A program made the position numbers and the translations under genes. A stretch of 64,000 nucleotides of DNA from Rhinopithecus roxellana (Eukaryota; Chordata; Mammalia; Primates; Cercopithecidae), in the NCBI RefSeq assembly GCF_007565055.1, contig NC_044567.1, forward strand, positions 50,492,260 through 50,556,259, given 5' to 3'. This document shows positions 10,999-20,440 of the stretch, one piece after another (within the stretch, counting starts at the first letter, position 1; every line of letters starts with the position of its first letter). The notes below the pieces were generated by a model that was given only the letters and a program-made list of their open reading frames with translations, did no database searches and was not told where the DNA came from.

Positions 10999-11724
10999 TG
11001 TAGTTACCTGACTGGCACTTCCTGCCTGCTGCACAAATGAAACTAGTTCACTGAGTCCGTGGTATTGCAGTAAAGAAAGAGTTTAATTGAAAGGAGGTCA
11101 GCCTTGTGGAAGAATTGTAGTTATCACTCAAATCAGTGTCCCCAGAGGCTCGGCGGTTAGGGTTTTTCAAGGATAGTTTGGTGGACGAGGGGCTAGGGAA
11201 TGGGTGCTGCTGATTGTCTGGAGATGCAATCAAGGGGTATGGAAAATGGTTCTTGTGCACAGAGTCTGCCTCTGGGTGGAGGTCACAGGACTGGTTGAGT
11301 TATGAGTCAAAAGTTTAGATAGGGTCAGTCAGTTGCCAGAATGCAAAAGTCTGAAAAACATCTCAAAAGACAAATCTTAGGTTCTTATAATAGTGATGTT
11401 ATCTACAGGAGTAATTGGAGAAGTTACAAATCTTGTGGCTTCCCGAACAGTCTGTCTGTCATTTAACTATACCTATATATTAGCCGAATTCAAGTTCCCC
11501 TCATAATCCTAACCTGTGACGTTTCATTAGTTTTACAAAAGTGATTTAGTTTTGGGAAGGGCTATTCCCATCCTTGCTTTAAAGTTAAATTATAAATTAA
11601 ATTCCTCCCATGATTCCTATGCCCAGGAATAAGCAAGGACAGTTAGCCTGTGAGGACAGAAGCAAGATGGAGCTAGCTATGCTAGTTTTATCTCACTGTC
11701 ATAATCTTTGCAAAGGCAGTTTCA
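10999..11724 (-). mobile_element. Solo LTR of an ERV1-type endogenous retrovirus
   Basis: A 726-bp LTR-like unit begins tgtagttacc and ends ggcagtttca on the + strand, so it has TG...CA termini. The 4-bp word acat lies directly outside at 10995-10998 and 11725-11728. Four-base duplications and this length are usual for class I retroviral LTRs. On the minus strand an ATTAAA poly(A)-type signal falls near 11082-11087, shortly before the 3' end. No internal gag, pol or env sequence adjoins it, so it is a solo LTR left by recombination. I cannot name the family with confidence. Confidence 0.75.
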
Positions 11725-11728
11725 ACAT

Positions 11729-12549
11729 CACCAAGAATGCTCTGATCGATGAGTGTTGTCTGCCAAGGATGTTACGTGGAGTAGAACCACATATACACAC
11801 CATTTGCATGAATGCATGCCTGCCTAGTTTGTACACACACGCACTCACATTTATTTGTCATTTACTGAGAGTATTATATCTTGGGAACAATGTTGGGACC
11901 TAGGACCTGTGCTCCAGGAATCATTGTTGAACAGAGAGATGGGTATAGCAGCTCCTGCCAGTGCCCCACCTCAAGAAGGCTGCTTAATGAGAGCTGCTGT
12001 GACTCTACCTGAGAATTTTTTTTTCCTGGCTGCCCAAGCACATTGTATCTTGAACAGAATAAACCAAAATTACCAGAGGATTAGTATCCCTGGTTGGTCC
12101 TCAACCAAGGATGGATGGCGAGTTAGTGAGCACTTTCCAGCTTCCTTGTTCATCAGTTGCAAAACCTTCAAGGCCTGTTTCCTGGAGTTTTCTGGCAGGA
12201 CGGCACCCCAGTTGTCCCAGGTGGTCATGGGCTAGATAACACATCCTTTACTGAATCTTTCCTTTTTCTACCTCCTTTCCCCAAATCAAAGAATGAAGAG
12301 AGGTTGTCACTGGTGTCTGATGAGTGATATAAAGGTAAAGAGGAGATACCATGGGAGCTCACCAGGGGGAGACCCAACCAGACAACCAGACTAAGGGGTG
12401 TTGACGAGGAATGTCCCAAGGCCAAATTGGTGATGGGCAGGGACAGAACATCAGACATGAGGCTTGGACTCATGTCACACACAGAGTACCTTCCAAGGAG
12501 TCAATCTGCTTAAGAGGCACAGAATGAAGTAATGTGTGTGGAAGTATTT
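11729..12549. other. Anonymous non-coding DNA
   Basis: No named repeat. A 126-codon open frame (11855-12235) has no recognisable domain. Confidence 0.5.
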
Positions 12550-12831
12550 GGTAAACTGGCAAGCTTTGTAGCATGTGGAAAATCATTATTGAGAAACGTG
12601 ACCAGACAAAGAGATTTCATCCCCTCTCCTGGGTCTCTGCAATCAGGCAGTTTATCTTCTTAGCCACAGCTTCCCTGTCTGGGCCCTTTTCCAGAACTCC
12701 ATGGTCCACATGAACCTTTTACTGTTTTACTGTTTTCCAAATCTTCCCTGAGAAAAGTATCTTACGTTTATCTTATACCCACTGGGGTGACTTCAGTCAA
12801 AGGTTTCCACTCTGAAGTCCCTGGGAGCCTA
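12550..12831 (+). repeat. Duplicated segment B, copy 1
   Basis: This 282-bp segment, from 'ggtaaactggcaagctttg' to 'ccctgggagccta', recurs in the same orientation at 15820-16101. I count nine differences over 282 positions, about 97% identity, with no length change. A partial third copy of its first ~52 bp lies at 16236-16287. The sequence is not a repeat family I recognise, so this looks like a local low-copy duplication. Confidence 0.93.
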
Positions 12832-14649
12832 CTTCTTACTGACCATGAAATTCTCAAAGAGGAACTGCCCTGAGGAGCTACCTCCTTGGGACGGGGGCAG
12901 GAGCTGTTAATTCTGTGACACAGGAAGTGCCCTGCACTCATGTTTCTTCCCAAAGGGGGACACATTTTCAGCCCAAATAATAATCAGGAAGTGACTCTTC
13001 TCACCAAAAGGGGTGGCAGAACAATCTTCCCTTTGCCCCATACTAAGGGTGGGCAGAAAGCTCAGGTTAAGAAAAAAAGAAAAGAAAAAAACAAGCGGAA
13101 CAAAACCCTCTGTTGTTTAACAAATAGAGCCAGCAGCCAGTATTTGGCAGAACTTATTGGAGGGAATAAAAGTCTCCAAAAAAATCAATGGATAATGATT
13201 ATTCTTAAAGTGCCCTTTGAGCAATTGCATTAGGAGAGACGGAAAATAGTCTGTAAATAGTAACAAGGGTCCTGATGCAAGGAAGAGACTGTAACAGGGA
13301 CAAGGATTACCAATGTATGAATATTCCTGAACTCTCTCGCCCCTGGGCTTCTAAGGGAGGAGGATTTCTGATTGCTGTGTCAGATCCTGGCGTCTTTCTT
13401 GAGGATGATTCAGGTAAGGGATGCAATGGAGAGAATGCTAAGGAGGTTGGAGAGGTTTTTATCTACATAATAAAGATCTAAAAAAGAGGAAAGGCTGAAG
13501 TGAGGAGACAGGGAGAGGTGGGCAAGAGAGAGAGGAGAGAGAAAAGCTGCCATGGGGGCTGAGGGAGTTTTGGGGGTGCAAGATATCTAGAAAGAGATTA
13601 TTTAGAAGAGCAACAAGGGATGAGGGGATTTGAAAGAGATTTTCTTTGCATTAAGAATGCACACCCACCTTTTGCATTTCGCCAAAAGACAAGTCACGAA
13701 TCGAAACATGTTTAATCATTGTTTGCTTGCCAGACTTCGTTTCTTTGCAACTAAAACCTCAAAGCACCTCCTGATCCACCTGGATTAGACAGCCAATCTC
13801 ACACAGAGAGCAGGGACTGTGGACGGCATAGCGTACACACAAGGGCATACAGAGCCCAGAAGAAGAACTCAAACTAAGTTGGTACAGAGACTCTCTCAGC
13901 AGCTGCACTTTTAAGAGTTCTTATTCAATTCTTGCTGAAGAGAAACTGCAAGGGCCTCACAGGGCCCTGCTGAGTAGTATTCATGGTTTACAATATAAAT
14001 GCATGTCAATGTTAGTTGTATAGGAGCCTGCATGTAGTTCCCATTCTGGGGTGTGGAGTCAGTCACTCTCAACTGAGAGTCCCTCTAGAGTTAGTTATCT
14101 CTAGAGTCCCTCATAGGTATTGCTGAGGCTGAGCCCTGCTGCCCCTGGCTGGCCTGTGAGAGTCAGGTTTCATTGGCTGAGAGCAGGAAGCTCCATGAAG
14201 CACCTCTCAGAGAATGTGGGACTCAGGAGGCATGTTTCATGTGGGGCTTGCTACGCATGACCCTTGAACTTGAGTCCCTACCTTGGAAAAAGAAAAATTC
14301 TGTCCCTAGTAAAGGAATGGCAGCAGCATAGACCCTATGGGAGAAGGGGTCTTCTTTAGGCCATGGAGTAACTTGCTTTGATGCTGAAGTTAGGCCTGAT
14401 TAGGGCTGGGTTGCCTATTTCTGCTACAGAGAAGGATGAGCCTGCCTCTTTTCCTCTCTCCATGGAGACAGCCCTTCCCTTGGGTGGCTTCTTGGATCCT
14501 TTATAGAATCTCCTTTCCTCTAGCCCCATTTTTCAGCCCAGCTTATAGACAATTCTATTCCTTTGCCCAGCACATGGCTATGGACAGGGCTCAGAGAAGA
14601 ATGCTGAACAGATTGAAAATGTAAACAAAACAAAACAGAAAAACCTACC
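12832..14649. other. Anonymous non-coding DNA
   Basis: About 1.8 kb between two duplicated blocks. An A-rich stretch lies at 13066-13101. No repeat family or gene is recognised; open frames under 100 codons are unconvincing. Confidence 0.5.
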
Positions 14650-14905
14650 TCCACTTCTTTATTGAACATCCGCACACAGCACAATGCTCAGCATATACTA
14701 TAAGCTCTGTTCTCATTCTGCACACACGTACACACCCCTGAGCAATAATGCTGTCTGTGTGTTCTCATGCATGGTGGTGCCCAAAAGGCCATAGAAATTT
14801 GACAGTTGAGGAAACTGAATCCAGGGAAGCTCAAGGACTCACTCAGAGCCACAGAGCAGGCTGTGGCTAACCCAGAACTTGAACCAACATTCCAGACTCC
14901 TTGTC
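14650..14905 (-). mobile_element. MIR SINE overlapping the start of a tandem duplication
   Basis: Antisense MIR words are present: 'cagcacaatgctcagcatat', then 'cagttgaggaaactgaatcc', 'ctcactcagagccacagagc', 'acccagaacttgaacc'. The duplication boundary at 14788 cuts through this element, so copy 2 contains only its tRNA-proximal half. Confidence 0.6.
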
Positions 14906-15094
14906 CACTGCTCTTCCTGCTCAGATCATGTATGGACACATGCAGTGGTGCAGGGCGTGCCTCACTTTACATCTAAGAATCTCCTCTTTTTGCAGCCAAA
15001 TGGAATCACTCTAAAACATAGGAAGACTGAGGATACCCCTTGAAGATGCCAAAATCTCGCCTCCTTCTGGTTGCACCATGGAGCTGGACAATGA
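14788..15094 (+). repeat. 307-bp tandem duplication, copy 1
   Basis: From 'gccatagaaatttgacag' to 'ggagctggacaatga'. The next 307 bases repeat it with a single difference that I can see (ctaagaatc here, ctgagaatc in copy 2). Nearly identical antisense open frames in the two copies result only from this DNA duplication. Confidence 0.97.
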
Positions 15095-15401
15095 GCCATA
15101 GAAATTTGACAGTTGAGGAAACTGAATCCAGGGAAGCTCAAGGACTCACTCAGAGCCACAGAGCAGGCTGTGGCTAACCCAGAACTTGAACCAACATTCC
15201 AGACTCCTTGTCCACTGCTCTTCCTGCTCAGATCATGTATGGACACATGCAGTGGTGCAGGGCGTGCCTCACTTTACATCTGAGAATCTCCTCTTTTTGC
15301 AGCCAAATGGAATCACTCTAAAACATAGGAAGACTGAGGATACCCCTTGAAGATGCCAAAATCTCGCCTCCTTCTGGTTGCACCATGGAGCTGGACAATG
15401 A
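15095..15401 (+). repeat. 307-bp tandem duplication, copy 2
   Basis: Immediately follows copy 1, head to tail, with 306 of 307 positions the same. After it the sequence continues 'gggttccctgtggcc', which differs from the start of the repeat, so there are just two complete units in this assembly. Confidence 0.97.
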
Positions 15402-15477
15402 GGGTTCCCTGTGGCCGGACGGTTTAAAGTTAGACAGGGATGCCATTAGCACCAATTGCGTAGTCTGTACAAAAGGG

Positions 15478-15580
15478 ACTGGAAAGAAATGGAATAAGTC
15501 TCAGTTCCTTCATCTGCATGATGGACATATTAACAGGGTCTATCATACAGGGCTGTGGAAAGGATTAAGTGAGATATAAA
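15478..15580 (+). mobile_element. MIR SINE 3' fragment
   Basis: Sense MIR words: 'ctcagttccttcatctgc', 'atgatggacatattaacagg', 'gctgtggaaaggattaagtg'. It is cut at its right by a small L1 insertion. Confidence 0.65.
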
Positions 15581-15595
15581 AAGATCATACATTTC

Positions 15596-15667
15596 TTTTT
15601 CTTAATTTTCCTATTTTTTAGTTTTAATTCTTAGGTATACATAATAAGTGTATATATTTATAGGGAG
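15596..15667 (-). mobile_element. 72-bp L1 3' end insertion with perfect target duplication
   Basis: The exact 15-bp word aagatcatacatttc occurs at 15581-15595 and 15668-15682. Between lies 72 bp beginning with a T-rich segment and ending 'gtgtatatatttataggg', the reverse complement of an L1 3' terminus plus short tail. It is an extreme 5' truncation. Confidence 0.85.
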
Positions 15668-15691
15668 AAGATCATACATTTCCTGGGACAG

Positions 15692-15819
15692 AACTAATAC
15701 ATTCAGCTGTGGCTATTATCAGAGAGTACCAAGACCTTAGGTAGGGCAACCAGACTGGCTATGGGGCTTGACATAAGCCAGATCCATAAACTATTTCAGG
15801 TAGGAAGTAAGCAATGCAA
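15692..15819 (+). repeat. Duplicated segment A, copy 1
   Basis: Runs from 'aactaatacattcagctg' through 'ccagactggctatggggc' to 'agtaagcaatgcaa', directly abutting segment B copy 2. The same A segment returns about 415 bp downstream at 16107 with roughly 95% identity. Confidence 0.92.
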
Positions 15820-16101
15820 GGTAAACTGGCAAGCTTTGTAGCATGTGGAAAATCATTATTGAGAAATGTGACCAGACAAAGAGATTTCATCCCCTCTCCT
15901 GGGTCTCTGCAATCAGGCAGTTTATCTTCTTAGCCACAGCTTCCCTGCCTGGGCCCTTTTCCAGAACTCCATGGTCCACGTGAACCTTTTACTCTTTTAC
16001 TGCTTTCTAAATCTTCCCTGAGAAAAGTGTCTTACGTTTATCTTATACCCACTGGGGTGACTTCAGTCAAAGGTTCCCACTCTGGAGTCCCTGGGAGCCT
16101 A
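15820..16101 (+). repeat. Duplicated segment B, copy 2
   Basis: Second 282-bp copy of the segment at 12550-12831, about 97% identical. Its end joins directly to the second copy of segment A, whereas copy 1 continues into unrelated sequence. The junction at 16101-16108 is therefore a rearrangement breakpoint. Confidence 0.93.
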
Positions 16102-16106
16102 TACAG

Positions 16107-16287
16107 GACTAATACACTCAGCTGTGGCTATTATCAGAGAGCACCAAGACCTTCGGTAGGGCAACCAGACTGGCTATGGGGCTTGACATAAGCCAGACCC
16201 ATAAACTATTTCAGGTGGGAAGTAAGCAATGCAAGGTAAACTGGCAAGCTTTGTAGCATATGGAAAATCACTATTGAGAAATGTGAC
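16107..16287 (+). repeat. Segment A copy 2 plus partial segment B copy 3
   Basis: Repeats 15692-15870 in order: the A segment, then the first ~52 bp of B, stopping at 'gagaaatgtgac'. I count about nine differences in 179 positions. It breaks off into another copy of the short core motif. Confidence 0.92.
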
Positions 16288-16312
16288 CCATAAACTATTT
16301 CAGGTAGGAAGT
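16287..16312 (+). repeat. Core motif copy 3 of 4
   Basis: The core (ccataaactatttcagg, then taggaagt and usually aagcaat) lies at 15784-15817, 16199-16232, 16287-16312 and 16531-16564. This copy is shortened and leads straight into the inverted segment at 16323. Three of the four copies sit at or beside junctions in the mosaic. Confidence 0.9.
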
Positions 16313-16322
16313 ACCTGAACTT

Positions 16323-16520
16323 GCTTTCCTGGGCTCACCAAGTATTGAATTAGACATGAACAGGAGTGTTTGTTGTGATGGCAAGAAATTGTATAATCAA
16401 ATGAATACAATAGTTTGTGACTTTTAAAATAATTTTAAGATCTTTATACCAGCTAAAGTCAGGTTGGGTGCTAGCTGTTTTTGCAACTTTTAATAATAAT
16501 ACCTACTAGTTACTGAGTGT
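16323..16520 (-). repeat. Inverted duplication, left arm
   Basis: This 198-bp segment is the reverse complement of 18232-18429. By eye I count about 13 differences over 190 aligned bases, near 93% identity, without obvious gaps. The arms are separated by about 1.7 kb of unrelated sequence. Confidence 0.93.
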
Positions 16521-16530
16521 AACTAGTAGG
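16502..16530. repeat. Perfect 10-bp hairpin at the end of the inverted arm
   Basis: cctactagtt (16502-16511) and aactagtagg (16521-16530) are exact reverse complements around a 9-base loop, actgagtgt. The right stem lies just beyond the last base of the inverted arm and is followed at once by core motif copy 4. Confidence 0.95.
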
Positions 16531-16564
16531 CCCATAAACTATTTCAGGTAGGAAGTAAGCAATA
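16531..16564 (+). repeat. Core motif copy 4 of 4
   Basis: Full-length copy of the core motif (cccataaactatttcagg to gtaagcaata), placed between the hairpin and unique sequence at 16565. Confidence 0.92.
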
Positions 16565-17424
16565 CTATAACTCGCACTCTAGGGGGAGCAAAAGGACACC
16601 CCCCCAATGATGATGGCTGCCCACCTGGTCTCAAAACAGTGAAACTTCTGACTTGCTGCCAAGCTTCACCAGGCAGGGGGCAGAGGACACTGGGTCTCCC
16701 CAGACTGAATCAGGAGTGGCTCAGGAGATGACACTGGCTTGAGCTTGCAGCAAAGGGCCCCTAAGTACCAGGCTAGGCAGCTCTGGAGAAGGCGGAAGTG
16801 GAGAAAGTTCTAAAGTCAATTCCACTCTGCCACACTATCTGTGATCTTCCACAGTCAGCACAATGCCTGCCCCTTGTAGGGTTGCATAAATATTTGTTGA
16901 ATGAATGAATCAATCAGTGATACAGACTAAGGTCAAAGCAGAACCCCAAACCCTAAAGTCTTTATACTCTCACTGTCCATCCATCAACCTTCTACCCCGT
17001 CAGATGTCAGGATATCCTTTGCAAGACCCTTTGATGGCCTTTTCAGTTACCTTTTGAATAGAGGCTCTGAGCCTTGCAAGTATTGCCTGGGAAATATCAA
17101 CTCCCTCAATTAATTATATGGTGCTGTCAGGCCAGGACCTTATTTTGGTATATATAATGTGAACCTGAGACGGGAGAACCTCCTAGTCTCATCCTTGAAA
17201 TGCCAAGCACCTTCATTCATGCTTAACCCTGGATTGTGGGGAGACCTGCAAACCTCATCAGAGCATGGCTTCCCAAGGGCCAGGTTACAGGGCACTTTGC
17301 AGTCAGAACTCAGCCAGGACTCCCTGTGACTAAGCACACTGATTTGTTGACCAGATTGGGTGCCATTGGCAACTCCAACCACCGCGTAGATGCTCCAGTC
17401 ACCTTTTCTACTTCAAAGAATGGA
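16565..17424. other. Mostly anonymous DNA with a short L2 end
   Basis: A 3'-end L2-like piece is visible at about 16840-16915 ('cataaatatttgttgaatga'). The remainder has no recognised repeat; two 80-codon open frames on opposite strands near 17140-17478 overlap and carry no known motif. Confidence 0.5.
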
Positions 17425-17830
17425 GGTTTTCAAACTCTGTTGGCCATGACCCACAGTAGGAAACACATATTGCAGTGACCCAGTGCATTTATGCATACAA
17501 TGTATTTTATCATTCTCACATGCACATTTTCCCCCCACGTTTGAACATCTCTGAAATTTGGATGTGTTTTATAGATTATGACATCTTGCCATTAATTGGC
17601 AGCACTTTTTTCTTTCTGTGTGATACATAAAATTTTGCATCTTCCAATGAATGATGACTGTGATTCAGTGAAATATGGCATATGTGTAATTTAAAAATAC
17701 TTTTTATAAAAACTATCTTTGCTGCATGGTGCTCTATGACATTTTCTATGTGTTATTTTATTTCTTTTCCTTTTAATGCTGTTCACTGCTACCCATTTAG
17801 TCAACTTGCACCACCCTCTAGAGGATCTTC
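17425..17830 (+). mobile_element. Possible hAT-type non-autonomous DNA transposon remnant
   Basis: The beginning, 'ttttcaaactctgttggcc' followed by 'atgacccacagtagg', resembles the terminal region of MER/Charlie elements, where 'tctcaaac' lies near the end of the inverted repeat. The interior is AT-rich. I could not recognise the opposite terminus. Confidence 0.3.
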
Positions 17831-18039
17831 AATTGTTATTTTCAACATATAGTCACAGGGATAGAGGAGGGTGTCAGTGAACTCTGTGACTAAAGAGTTT
17901 TCCATAAATGGGTGGACCTGAGATTTATAAGCATTAAGTTATTGGACCAGGAGGTGGAATAGATCATGATTAGGAGAGTGGAAAAGGAAGATGACAAATC
18001 ACTTTAAGTCAGACAAACCTCTTTCTATACTACCTCCCT

Positions 18040-18218
18040 TACTTGTTAATCATATAACTGTGGATATGTTTATAAAAAGTATTAGTGTCTTAGTTTTCTC
18101 ACCTGTAAAACACTGAACAGAGCTCCTGTCATTCAGAGCTGTTGTCAGTATGAGAGTGTAAAGCATTGACCTGGGGCCTGCATGTAATAGGCACTCAATA
18201 AATGGTGGCAATCATGGC
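18040..18218 (+). mobile_element. MIR SINE
   Basis: Sense MIR: 'tcttagttttctcacctg', 'gtcagtatgagagtgtaaag', 'gtaataggcactcaataaat'. It ends just before the right arm of the inverted duplication. Confidence 0.75.
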
Positions 18219-18231
18219 GCTGGTGACGATG

Positions 18232-18429
18232 ACACTCAGTAACTAGTAGGTGTTATTATTAAAAGTTGCAAAAACAGCTGGTACCCAATGTGACTTTCGC
18301 TGGTATAAAGATCTTACAATTATTGTAAAAGTCACAGACTATTGTATTCATTTGATTATATAGTTTCTTGCCATCACAACAAACACTCCTGTTCATGTCT
18401 AATTCGATACTTGGTGAGTCCAGGAAAGC
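18232..18429 (+). repeat. Inverted duplication, right arm
   Basis: Reverse-complement partner of 16323-16520. The right arm adjoins ordinary sequence on both sides (a MIR on the left), which suggests that this is the donor location and that the left arm was copied into the mosaic. Confidence 0.93.
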
Positions 18430-19260
18430 ATTTAGGTCCCTACTTATGGGAGCACCATGGCCAAGTCACCCTCTTGGTCAGGTTCTCTTGCTTCTTGCTG
18501 TGTCTCATCTCATTGTAGGCTTTCAAACTCTGGGCTCAGGCAAGCCTTTCCAGTGATCATATTAATCTTATATTTTATGTGTTCACATGTGTCTCCAATA
18601 ACTTGCTTTCCTTGCTCACCATGGTGATGCATTTTTCCTACTTTATGTCCTCTCTCATTGATTATGTTGGGCTGTTGACTATTTGAACCTGGTACTTTTA
18701 CTTGATCAGCTCTACACAGTTTCACTCCTTTTCATTTTCAGTTTCTCTTTTATCAGTGTTCTCTGTCAATCCTTGTAGGCCTAGATATTCATTGTGGTTT
18801 CATCATCTATTTGATCTCTCCTGTGATGTTTCATTAACATTTCTTCAATAGTTTCTCAGGGTTATTTCCCATGATTCAGCCATTGTACACTTCTTAAAAC
18901 TTTCAAGCCTTTAAATAACTGAAGGAATGTCTCACAGAGACATAACCTTTCTTGATTATATGAATTAACCCTCAAAATGCATTCAATTATCAGAAATACT
19001 TTAATGCATTGTATTGCATTCAAAATGGGTAAGATATGTTTAGTATTACGTGATGAAGAAATTCTAACCTTAATTTCAAAAATGTTAAGTAAATGTTTAC
19101 AGATGCATACAATTCTAATAAATAGATATTTTCTACCTGTCTCTTGTCGTTGTCAACATTTGTAAACTAACAGGCATGGTTTTCTTGTGAATACCAGATA
19201 TTTGTGTGTTCATTGGCTTGACTGAATATGTGAAACATTCCTAGACTTCTTCAGTTCAGT
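18430..19260. other. Anonymous AT-rich non-coding DNA
   Basis: No repeat or gene recognised; it has a T-rich + strand but no clear L1 features. Confidence 0.5.
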
Positions 19261-19340
19261 ATGTAGGAAGGTAGATGGGTAGATAAGAAAGGAGGAAGAA
19301 TAGTAGGAAGATAAATATGTCGGTAGACAGATAGGTAATA
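19261..19340. repeat. Degenerate GATA/GGAA tetranucleotide tract
   Basis: Alternating 'gtaggaag', 'gtagatgg', 'gtagacagataggta' units at irregular spacing suggest an old (TAGG/GATA)n microsatellite. Confidence 0.75.
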
Positions 19341-19399
19341 AGGATAATTACCATCATTATTATTTTGCTTGGTTTTTCATGATTAGCCACATGAAATAT

Positions 19400-19640
19400 T
19401 ATTACAATTTGTTGCACGTGTTACAGGTCTCTTAGTTTGCAAAGAGCATTCACCCTCATGATTTCCTAACTACTCAGTAATAGAGGCAAAGTAACTATTC
19501 CCATTTGACAGAGGAGGACATAGAAGTCCAGAGAGGTGAGCTCCATGAGCAACACATTAGATGCAGTAATGTAATGCCATGAAGAAAAGGCAAATCTGGA
19601 GCTGAATCCCTGGGCTCCATCCGTGTTCCTTCTACAGTAC
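19400..19640 (-). mobile_element. MIR or related SINE
   Basis: Antisense MIR words 'cccatttgacagaggagg', 'catagaagtccagagagg', 'ctggagctgaatccctggg' are present in order. Confidence 0.6.
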
Positions 19641-20224
19641 TAGGTAGGCAGAGATGACAAGAAAAAATGCTAGAAGTAGCAATGGGTACTTCTCTTCACA
19701 TTCCTTCTGTGAAGGGCTTTGGCTCCATTTAAAAAGTAGAACACTCTAAAAATGGTCACAGTCCTTGGCTCAAGACTTTTTGGCTCTCATAAAGCAACAT
19801 TAAGACAAAATGGCCCCAGGTCATAAAGATTACATTGTACTGAGAAACAACCTTGCACAGTGGTCAACCTCAGTCCCAGACAAGCTTGCAAAGCAGAAAA
19901 TCTTATTTTCCACTTTTCCTGACCAGCTTTTCTAGAGCCCTGAGCTCTCTTTCTTGTGAATGGGGACACTGAGCTAAGAACTGAGATTTCCTGATGCCTA
20001 GATAGGATCTTTACTCCTTACCCATATATTTGACACCTGGTATCTGACCTTTGCAGGCCAAAGGGTCAGTTTCTGTTGAGTTCTGATAAAGTCAGTCCAC
20101 AAGTGCAATTTGCTGGTCACCTCATCTGTGACCATCTTCTGCTGGGCATTGGCGCCTCCTTATTCTAATCTCTGATTGTCGAAATACAGCTCAGTCCTTG
20201 CAGGGATAGAGGAAACTTGTTCAA
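19641..20224. other. Anonymous non-coding DNA
   Basis: No repeat or gene recognised. Confidence 0.5.
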
Positions 20225-20440
20225 TGAATTGGGCAATTTTATAGTGTGTCTAGTACATGCCAGAACTTCTTAACATGTAATTTTAATACAACAAACTTAT
20301 GAGGTTGTTGCTATCATTCTACTTTATAGACAGGAAGATTAAGGCTTAAAAAGGATAAGCAAACTCACCAGTGGTAAACAGCTAGTGCACAGTAGAGCTG
20401 GGATCCAAACCCATATCTGCCCGATCTCAAAGCATTAATT
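20225..20440 (-). mobile_element. MIR SINE
   Basis: Antisense MIR: 'gtctagtacatgccagaac', 'acttatgaggttgttgcta', 'gacaggaagattaaggc', 'agagctgggatccaaaccc'. A small hairpin (caaacccc/ggggtttg, 20480-20505) lies just downstream. Confidence 0.8.

Noticed and set aside
10775..11034. Repetitive Pro/Ser/Leu and Lys/Gly/Arg open frames
   Set aside because: Artefacts of the 4-base purine microsatellite, whose period makes all frames repetitive.
13370..13425. Possible exon end with a gtaagg splice donor at about 13414
   Set aside because: A donor-like word alone is common; no acceptor, frame or conservation supports an exon.
14688..15246. Two nearly identical antisense peptides as a paralogous gene pair
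   Set aside because: The likeness comes from the 307-bp DNA duplication; the frames diverge as soon as the duplicated DNA ends and include MIR sequence.
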